Part shown: positions 1 through 5,195 of the stretch, in pieces
Numbering within the stretch: the stretch's first letter is position 1
How the letters are laid out: each line of letters starts with the position of its first letter
Assembly (NCBI GenBank): GCA_029857855.1
Contig: JAOUGG010000226.1
Span: 1-5,651, forward strand
Reading direction: 5' to 3'
DNA from: Acidimicrobiia bacterium
GTDB lineage: Bacteria; Actinomycetota; Acidimicrobiia; Acidimicrobiales; SZUA-35
DNA length: 5,651 nt
Made by a program: the position numbers and the translations under genes
The notes under the pieces: generated by a model
Told to the model about the DNA's origin: nothing
Seen by the model: only the letters and a program-made list of their open reading frames with translations
The model's database searches: none

Positions 1-30
1 CACAATCTCGTGGTTTGAGCGGCCACGGCC

Positions 31-36
31 AGGAGG
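31..36 (+). promoter_or_regulatory. Shine-Dalgarno for the CDF transporter
   Basis: AGGAGG lies 10 bases before the ATG at 47 and is close to a perfect anti-16S match. It fixes the start of the transporter at 47. The rest of positions 1-46 shows no convincing promoter, so the promoter may lie upstream of the window. Confidence 0.8.
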
Positions 37-46
37 AAAGAATCCG

Positions 47-1075
47 ATGACACAGAGCGGGTCCGGTGCGGCCGACGGGCCCGGGCTGCACACCGGACCG
101 GGATTGCAGCGCCCGACCGAACACGATGAGCAACGCGCCGAACCGATCGGTCGACGGTCGGTCTTGGCCGCGCTTGGGGCCAACCTCGCCGTTGCCTTGA
201 CCAAGTTCGTTGGATTCCTGGTCACCGGCTCGTCGTCGCTGTTGGCCGAAACGCTGCACTCTGTCGCCGATACTGGAAACCAGCTTCTCCTACTGGTCGG
301 ATCCCACCTTGGGGGCGTACGGCCGTCGCCGTCGCAGCCGTTCGGCCGGGGCCGTGAACGATACTTCTGGGCCTTTGTCGTCGGGTTGGTGCTGTTCGGC
401 CTCGGCGGCGTGTTCTCGTTGTGGGAGGGATACCGCAAGATGACCTCGGTCGACCACGAGCTCGTGAGCCCGGCCGTCGGAATTGGCCTCCTCCTGGTGG
501 CGGCGGTCATCGAGGCGGCGTCGCTACGGACGGGGTTGAGTGAGGCCGACGAGATCCGTCCCAGCGGGCAGAGTTGGTTTCATTTCGTTCGCCGCACCCG
601 GAATCCCGAAGTTACGGTGGTCCTGCTGGAAGACGGTGCGGCACTCCTGGGTTTGGCGATCGCGTTCGCGGGTGTGGCTGCGACCTGGGCCACCGGCAAC
701 GCCGCCTGGGACGGCATCGCCACTTTGGCGATCGGTGGCCTGTTGTGTGTTGTGGCCGCGGTGCTGACAATCGAGATGAAGAGCCTTCTCATCGGCGAGA
801 CCATCGCTCCGGGAAGGTCCCGGGAACTGGAACACATCATTACCGGTGTGGCGGGCGTCGACCGCGTCCTAAACCTCCGCACCGAGCATCTTGGCCCGGA
901 GCAGGTTCTCGTGTGCGTCAAGATCGCCCTGACCGAACCGGCTGATCTCCAGCGGGTGGTCGAGGTGATTGATCTGGTCGAGCGTGCCGTCGCGGCGGAG
1001 ATTCCCGAGATGTTGACCTGCTACGTCGAGCCCGATGTTTTCGACCCGGCCCGATCGGATGTCGAGTGGACCTGA
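47..1075 (+). CDS. Cation diffusion facilitator family transporter (ZnT9-like branch)
   Basis: A 342-residue inner-membrane divalent-metal transporter, probably a proton-coupled exporter of zinc or a similar ion. Seen in the sequence: a hydrophilic N-terminal tail (1-36), then hydrophobic segments near 38-60, 64-86, 107-127, 142-160, 190-213 and 222-243. The TM2 metal-site signature is LLAETLHSVADTGNQ, with His71, Asp75 and Asn78. The loop 'QPFGRGRERYFW' (98-108) is typical of the ZnT9-like subgroup. The fifth segment carries Glu195-Asp196 ('LLEDGAA') where classical CDFs have a second HxxxD, a substitution I recall as normal for this branch. The cytoplasmic C-terminal domain covers about 250-330. 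Length matches the family and the frame is clean. The start is fixed by a strong Shine-Dalgarno at 31-36. The metal specificity cannot be read from the sequence. Downstream, the stop is followed almost at once by a truncated membrane-protein gene. Confidence 0.93.
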   Translation: MTQSGSGAADGPGLHTGPGLQRPTEHDEQRAEPIGRRSVLAALGANLAVALTKFVGFLVTGSSSLLAETLHSVADTGNQLLLLVGSHLGGVRPSPSQPFGRGRERYFWAFVVGLVLFGLGGVFSLWEGYRKMTSVDHELVSPAVGIGLLLVAAVIEAASLRTGLSEADEIRPSGQSWFHFVRRTRNPEVTVVLLEDGAALLGLAIAFAGVAATWATGNAAWDGIATLAIGGLLCVVAAVLTIEMKSLLIGETIAPGRSRELEHIITGVAGVDRVLNLRTEHLGPEQVLVCVKIALTEPADLQRVVEVIDLVERAVAAEIPEMLTCYVEPDVFDPARSDVEWT

Positions 1076-1089
1076 GCCGCGAGCGACGC

Positions 1090-1367
1090 AGTCCGGTGGC
1101 ATCGCCGTCACCATCGGCATCCACCACCTGGAGGGCTACGTGGTTGGCCCCCTGATCATCGGGCGGGCCACCGGCCTTCATCCGACCGTCCTCATTCTCT
1201 CGGTCATCGTCGGCACCAAACTCGGTGGCGTTTCCGGGGCTTTCCTGGCCGGTCCGTTCGCGGCGGCAATCGCCGGCTACGTGGCCAACCTGTCAGCCGT
1301 GGACGTTCCGACCGAAGATCCCGGATTGGACACGGCCGGACGCACATGCCCCACTTCCCGATCCTGA
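1090..1367 (+). pseudogene. C-terminal remnant of an AI-2E (PerM/YdiK-type) transporter family protein
   Basis: The translated stretch from about 1092 to 1292 has the last two hydrophobic segments of the AI-2E transporter family, including 'HHLEGYVVGPLIIGRATGL' followed by HP, then a segment ending in 'GVSGAFLAGPFAAAIAGY'. This corresponds to the family pattern of an E-G/N-x-x-x-x-P loop, R-x-x-x-L-H-P, and G-x-x-G-x-x-x-A-x-P-x-A. Family members usually have about 330-400 residues; only about 67 recognisable residues remain. Upstream, the same frame runs into the overlapping transporter gene, with no ribosome-binding site or credible start. The last 24 codons before the TGA at 1365-1367 show no family similarity. 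I infer a decayed gene whose 5' part was deleted, leaving the junction at about 1076-1092. Function, if it were whole, would be a multi-pass membrane exporter of uncertain substrate. Confidence 0.72.
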
Positions 1368-1454
1368 TCCAAGAGCAGCTGGGCAATGTCGGCGTCAAAG
1401 CCAGACGATAAGGCACTGCCTGGCGAGTACTCCCAAGCAGAAGGACAATCATCG
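1368..1454. other. Short spacer before the DUF1059 gene
   Basis: There is no gene of its own here. It holds the tail of a 21-codon open frame (1346-1411) whose end weakly resembles a solute-binding-protein motif, and the ribosome-binding site of the next gene (AAGGA, 1441-1445). I see no clear promoter or terminator. Confidence 0.4.
1441..1445 (+). promoter_or_regulatory. Ribosome-binding site for the DUF1059-like gene
   Basis: AAGGA lies nine bases before the ATG at 1455. It decides for this start over an upstream in-frame candidate at 1386, whose extra 23 residues have no family similarity. Confidence 0.55.
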
Positions 1455-1691
1455 ATGAAAAGCATGACCTGCAAGCAGTTGGGCGGACCGTGTGACTTGG
1501 AACTCCGCGGTGAAACGGCCGACGAGATCATCAAGTCACAGCACAGGCACGTCAAGGAAGCGGTATCCGGCGGTGACGAAACACATCGGCAAGCGGCCGA
1601 TCAGATGAAGGCGAGGTGGATGCGCCCCATGTCCGGCATGAAGTGGTACAAGGGTGTCAAGAGCGACTTCGCTGCGCTGCCCGACGAGTGA
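1455..1691 (+). CDS. DUF1059-like small protein
   Basis: A 78-residue soluble protein. Its N-terminus 'MKSMTCKQLGGPCDLELRGE' matches what I know of the DUF1059 family and its longer cousins: Cys6, the GG, Cys13, then a hydrophobic strand and a 'GET..EI' turn. A His-x-His (30-32) follows, and a helical, charged C-terminal half ends in 'DFAALPDE'. The Cys/Cys/His spacing suggests a possible metal or redox site, but this is inference and the family has no established function. The start at 1455 is supported by AAGGA at 1441-1445 and by the family's usual N-terminal position of the Cys motif. The gene is intact, but it sits between two truncated genes: the AI-2E remnant upstream and the convergent ppgK fragment, whose breakpoint lies within about 10 bases of this gene's stop. 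Confidence 0.75.
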   Translation: MKSMTCKQLGGPCDLELRGETADEIIKSQHRHVKEAVSGGDETHRQAADQMKARWMRPMSGMKWYKGVKSDFAALPDE

Positions 1692-1789
1692 CGAGTGGGA
1701 ATCAGCGAGCCGGCGGAAGGGTCCACCGTTGACGCCTTGATCCCGGTGCCACCGATGTCGACGCCCACGGCCTGACGATGGCTGGTCAC
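1692..1789 (-). pseudogene. ppgK: Truncated polyphosphate glucokinase (N-terminal ~30 codons, ROK family)
   Basis: Reading leftward from a GTG at 1789, the product begins 'MTSHRQAVGVDIGGTGIKAS' and continues TVDPSAGSLI. The D-I-G-G-T-G-I-K phosphate loop near the N-terminus followed by a 'VD...G.L' strand is characteristic of the ROK-type strictly polyphosphate-dependent or polyP/ATP glucokinases of actinobacteria (PPGK, ~250-270 residues). Similarity stops at about residue 30 (position ~1700). Beyond that, the open frame continues only as antisense of the DUF1059 gene until 1601. The sugar-binding and catalytic parts are therefore absent and the gene cannot make an active kinase. Its GTG overlaps the TGA of the upstream glucoamylase as GTGA, the usual sign of translational coupling in an operon. 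The pairing fits: glucoamylase releases glucose and PPGK makes glucose-6-phosphate. A different ROK glucokinase is the main alternative. Confidence 0.7.
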
Positions 1790-3451
1790 CGATCCTCCCG
1801 CCGAATCCGAATCTGCCCGGCGTGGATTGCCCCGTTATCATCACGCAGCGTGAACGACGTAGGCTCGATTGTTGGGTCGAGATGCACGCCATTTCGTCTG
1901 AGGCCGAGAGGGCTGCTGGCCCATGTGTTGTTGTCGTTGTCCGTCAACACGAACGGCGTGTCGTGATCGATCAGCACACTGCGTCCTGCGGGGACATCAT
2001 TCAGAGGCAAGTCGATCCGCCAATGCCAGGGTCCGAGATTTTTGGATCGGCCAGTGCGTCGGTCACCGCGGTGAGGCATTCGATCGGCTGTCCGCGGCGT
2101 TTGAATGTCGCCAACTTCACGAACTCGGCATGAGCCCAGGCCAGCGGCATGGCCGATCCGGTGGGATGCCCGGGTTCCAAGAACCGGCCGGGAATCGGAT
2201 CGGCATCCCACACCTGCTCGGGCAGCAGCCGGCCCCTCCCGGTCATCGCCATCATGGACTCGAGGTAGCGGTCGGGTGAATCCCCGGCTTGGGCCGCGTA
2301 GTGACCGCGTTCGCCGGCCAGAAGGGGCCAGGGCCGGCCGATCCCGGTCCCGTCGAACGGCGCTCCGTCGGCGTGTTCACCGTAGCCGTCGCCGTTGTAG
2401 CGTCGATAGGCGACACCGGTGGGCAGCTCGACGGCCAGCACCTCGTCGACCAATCTCACGGAGTCGACGATCCGCTGGTCTTGAGGGTCGCGCAGCCCGA
2501 ACCTAACCAGGGCCAGGAAGTCACAGGCCACCAGCTGATCGCCGGCCAGGCGAACGTTGTCACGGTTCGTACGTCGATCTGGCCCCGTGCGTCATGAACA
2601 CCGTCGGTGCGGCCAAGGCGAACGTAGTAGCCGTCGATGGGGAGATTGGCCGAAAACGGCCCGTCGACGACGTACAGCCAATCCTCGATTCGGTCGTTCC
2701 AGTACCGGGCCAGCGACCGCAGGTAGGCCGCGTCGACTGATCCGAACCAGCGGGTCGCGGCGAGGAGCGCGGACACGACTGCGGCGAGGGTGTAGGCGTT
2801 GACCCCTGCGTTCTCCTCCCATCGGTCCTGAGGGCTCGCGGGTCCGTGTTCGATGAGGTAGCCGACGGCTCGGTGAACCATGGCCTTGATTTGATGGTCG
2901 TCCACATCGACCTCGAGTGCGGCAGCGAGGATGATCGGAAGCGCCACCTCATCCAGCTGGATGCCGGTCCAGAACGGGCGGCCGTCTGGAAACGCATTCT
3001 GTGTCCAGTGGCCGTCGGGTTGTTGGGCTGCGCACAACCATGACAGGGTCCGTCGAGCGGCCACCCGTTCGCCGAGGGCCAGTCGGGCAAGTGCAACCTC
3101 GATACAGTCACGGGCCCAGACGAGGTGGTAGCCGCCGAGATCGCCGCGGTTGTTGCCCCACGGGATGGAGAGACTGGCAACGATGGCGCCGGGATAGGTT
3201 CGATCCTCGTGGCACGCCAGGACGGCGGCCGAGTGCTCAGCCATCTCTCCCCAACGGGCGTCAACGGCCGATACGTCGAGCCCGTCGGCGAACTCCTGCC
3301 AGCCGGCAACAAATCTGCCCTGCACCGAGGCGGCGCCTTCGGCGAGCGACGATCCAGCGAGCTGGGTTGCTCCGTCCACCGTCGTGGCGAATCCGATCGC
3401 GACGTCGACCGTCGGTGTAGGGACTTCTCCATCTACAGTGGTCCTCCGCAA
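1786..3451 (-). pseudogene. GH15 glucan 1,4-alpha-glucosidase (glucoamylase), N-truncated and frameshifted
   Basis: Joining three minus-strand frames gives about 555 residues: 3451 to ~2567, ~2567 to ~2040, and ~2040 to 1786. Frame one has 'GGYHLVWARDCIEVALARL' and 'DRWEENAGVNAYTLAAVV', whose WEE (2813-2821) should carry the general acid Glu. Frame two has FLALVRFGLR, RYNGDGYGEHADG, GRPWPLLAGERGHY and LLPEQVWDAD, whose Glu (2217-2219) fits the catalytic base. Frame three carries a C-terminal 'PWHWRIDLPLNDVPAGR' domain. This is the bacterial glucoamylase/glucodextranase type, usually near 800 residues with an N-terminal beta-sandwich of about 250. That domain is almost all missing; only its last strand (VDVAIGF) and the linker (FVAGWQEF) remain. 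The only in-frame start is a TTG at 3451, without a ribosome-binding site. It follows the receiver gene's stop in the same frame and overlaps ppgK by GTGA. It would hydrolyse alpha-glucans from non-reducing ends; as written it makes no complete enzyme. Confidence 0.85.
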
Positions 3452-3460
3452 CAGGATTGA

Positions 3461-3907
3461 TCAGGCACAACCGGACGGATCCGGTGACCTGAACGTGTCA
3501 TCCGGGATGGGGCGGTCCTCGACGGCCAAGGCGACCAGTGCGTCGCCGAGATTGCGTAGGGCGCCCTTGGTGAAGACGGCGGCGGCTCCCGCTTCGGCCA
3601 GCCGCTCCCGGGTTCGGCGGTCTCGCCGGACGGTATAGACGACGACCAGTGTAAGTGGTGACACCTGGCTGATTGCCTTGATTGCCTCGGCCCCACCGGT
3701 CGGCATCATGACATCGACGACGGCAAGGTGTGGTTGGTGCATCGAGCAGAGCGCCGCCGCCCCGGTGCCCGAGCTTGCCGTGCCCACGACGCGAAGTCGC
3801 GGGTTGTCGTTGATCAGATCGTTCAACGCCTCCCGCACTCGGTCGTCATCATCGGCCACCACGACCGTGAATCGCCGGGATCGGGGCCGCTGCTCGGGGG
3901 TCGTCAT
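3461..3907 (-). CDS. Stand-alone receiver-domain protein (response regulator without output domain)
   Basis: A 148-residue cytosolic protein made of one CheY-like receiver and a short tail. Visible landmarks: first strand 'FTVVVADDDD' with the Mg-binding acidic cluster (Asp19-22), phospho-acceptor Asp65 in 'LAVVDVMMPTGG', Thr92 after 'LVVVYT', and conserved Lys114 in 'AVFTKGA'. All residues needed for phosphorylation are present. The C-terminal tail (130-148) is too short for a DNA-binding domain. The ATG at 3907 is chosen because it begins just before the receiver fold; an in-frame TTG at 3931 and GTG at 3913 are alternatives, and none has a clear Shine-Dalgarno. The gene is divergent from a histidine kinase, which is its likely phosphodonor. 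Its stop (TGA, 3461-3463) is followed in the same frame, 10 bases later, by the truncated GH15 gene. It probably acts as a phosphate sink or protein-interaction regulator (inference). Confidence 0.83.
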   Translation of the reverse strand: MTTPEQRPRSRRFTVVVADDDDRVREALNDLINDNPRLRVVGTASSGTGAAALCSMHQPHLAVVDVMMPTGGAEAIKAISQVSPLTLVVVYTVRRDRRTRERLAEAGAAAVFTKGALRNLGDALVALAVEDRPIPDDTFRSPDPSGCA

Positions 3908-4092
3908 GCACACCGGCGATCGGACGCGCAATGATTGTGTGTCGGTGATCCTGACATCGCGTCCCTTTCGTTCAAGGCAGTTGCCGAGGCCACTCTGTTC
4001 CAGTCTGACCGCCGTGGCGGGCGTCGTCGTGACCTGATGGCGTCATTGGTGCCGATTGCGGGATCGGATCGACGACGCGTATGCTCCGTCCA
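3908..4092. promoter_or_regulatory. Divergent intergenic region between the lone receiver and the histidine kinase
   Basis: This 185-base gap separates two divergently read genes, so it should hold both promoters and any operator. A candidate promoter for the kinase is described separately. I found no convincing -10 for the receiver gene and no clear long inverted repeat. Open frames crossing this stretch have no recognisable protein similarity and unconvincing starts, so I treat it as non-coding. Confidence 0.5.
4056..4085 (+). promoter_or_regulatory. Candidate promoter giving a leaderless kinase mRNA
   Basis: TTGCGG at 4056-4061 (3 of 6 to TTGACA), an 18-base spacer, then TATGCT at 4080-4085, which fits the TANNNT form of the -10 element. 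The ATG at 4093 begins exactly seven bases after the -10, where transcription would start. No Shine-Dalgarno precedes this ATG. Together this suggests a leaderless transcript, which is common in actinobacteria. It also places the upstream in-frame ATG at 4081 inside the -10 element. Confidence 0.45.
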
Positions 4093-5190
4093 ATGCCTAC
4101 GCGTCCGCAGATGCCCTCAGCGTTCGACGACGCCGATCCTGCGGTGCTTCGGGGCATGCTCGGCATCGGCGGCATCCTGTTGGCTGAGATCGCTTCCGAG
4201 ACCGATTCGGTGTCGATTCTTCAGGATCTGGCCGGTTCACTGCGGGATTTCCTGGATGCGGTCGAGGTGCGGCTTGTCGTATCGGGTGAGGCCGCTGAGT
4301 TCGGGGCACACTGGTCGGTCATTGCCGACGAGAACGGTGTCAGACCTCCCGACCCTGACGAGCTTGCAAACCTCGTCGCGGGCTCCACCCACCATCCGGC
4401 ACGGCATCACGTCGATATCGAGTCCTCGCTGGGCGAGCCACTTGCCGTGCTGTCGGTGGCGTGGAGCGATCACAACGGCGCCCGTCCCACGGAGCTGGAT
4501 CGACTGATTGTCTCGCGGTTCGCCAACATGGGATTCGTGATCCTGGAGCGGTATCTCGCCCGCCGCCGACAGCTGCGGGCCGTGGCCAGGGAGCGACAGG
4601 TGATTGCCGGTGACCTTCACGACGACCCCATCCAGACGATGACCGCTGTTTCCCTCCGACTTCAACGGCTGACCAACCGCTTCGAGCCCGGCGACGACCG
4701 TGACCAGATCGAGACGGTGCGGGAACTGGCCGATGAGGCCATCGAGCGGCTCCGGCACGTCATGTACTCGGTCTACCCCGAGACCCTTGACGAAGATGGC
4801 CTGGTTGCCGCCCTCAATGGCTACTGCGAGACATATCTCGACGATGTCGGCCCGGAGTGGATCATCGAAGACCAGTTGGGGGATGAACCGCCGGAAGACA
4901 TCGCAATGTTGGCGTTTCGCCTGGTCCGCAATGCGGTGGCCAATGTCGTGGACCACGCTTCGGCCACAACGGTCACGATCAACGTCTCTTCCCCCACCGA
5001 TCGACGGCTGCTCATCACCGTCACCGACGACGGAATCGGGTTCGACACCACCGCAACCATCCACACGCCGGTCGGGCATTTCGGGAACCCCCATGCCCAC
5101 ACACTGGCGCTGTGGGCCGGCGGCACCCACACCGTCACCTCCAGCCCTGGTTCCGGCACCCGGGTTGTCATCGATCTACCGGTAGCCTGA
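4093..5190 (+). CDS. Soluble sensor histidine kinase, NarL/DegS (HisKA_3) type
   Basis: A 365-residue cytosolic kinase with no membrane segment or signal peptide. Residues ~25-150 form an alpha/beta region compatible with a divergent GAF-like sensor, ligand unknown. A helical stretch leads into the phosphorylation helix 'ERQVIAGDLHDDPIQ', with phospho-acceptor His176 in the LHDDPIQ variant of the HisKA_3 motif. The dimer helix continues to 'LRHVMYSVYPETLDEDGL', a typical R-x-x-x-x-x-L-x-P region. The ATPase domain shows the N-box 'RLVRNAVANVVDHA' (Asn280), the G1 box DDGIGFD (312-318) and 'SSPGSGTRVVIDLP' at the end. The usual G2 stretch (G-L-x-x-M-R-E-R) is replaced by GHFGNPHAHTLALWAGG, so the lid is unusual. 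The start at 4093 is preferred because of the leaderless promoter arrangement; 4081 and 4111 are alternatives. The response regulator starts five bases after the stop, so the two are clearly co-expressed. Confidence 0.88.
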   Translation: MPTRPQMPSAFDDADPAVLRGMLGIGGILLAEIASETDSVSILQDLAGSLRDFLDAVEVRLVVSGEAAEFGAHWSVIADENGVRPPDPDELANLVAGSTHHPARHHVDIESSLGEPLAVLSVAWSDHNGARPTELDRLIVSRFANMGFVILERYLARRRQLRAVARERQVIAGDLHDDPIQTMTAVSLRLQRLTNRFEPGDDRDQIETVRELADEAIERLRHVMYSVYPETLDEDGLVAALNGYCETYLDDVGPEWIIEDQLGDEPPEDIAMLAFRLVRNAVANVVDHASATTVTINVSSPTDRRLLITVTDDGIGFDTTATIHTPVGHFGNPHAHTLALWAGGTHTVTSSPGSGTRVVIDLPVA

Positions 5191-5195
5191 CGACG

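Noticed and set aside
1601..1700. Continuation of the ppgK open frame to a stop before 1601
   Set aside because: This part is antisense to the DUF1059-like gene and shows no glucokinase similarity, so it was left out of the ppgK fragment.
2560..3432. A 290-codon minus-strand open frame starting at ATG 3432 behind a good GGAGG
   Set aside because: Its product is rich in Arg, Ser and Pro with no recognisable fold and overlaps clear GH15 motifs in another frame. It is a high-GC shadow, although its start may be the displaced original signal.
3470..3485. Hairpin ACCGGA-CGGA-TCCGGT near the end of the lone receiver gene
   Set aside because: The stem is only six pairs, lies inside the coding sequence and has no following T run, so I do not call a terminator.
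3935..4507. Plus-strand open frame crossing the divergent intergenic region into the kinase
   Set aside because: Low-complexity Arg/Ser-rich product, overlapping the kinase in another frame, with no supporting start signal.
4237..5130. Long minus-strand open frame opposite the histidine kinase
   Set aside because: It has no recognisable motif and lies fully antisense to a kinase with all its motifs in place; long antisense frames are expected in GC-rich coding DNA.
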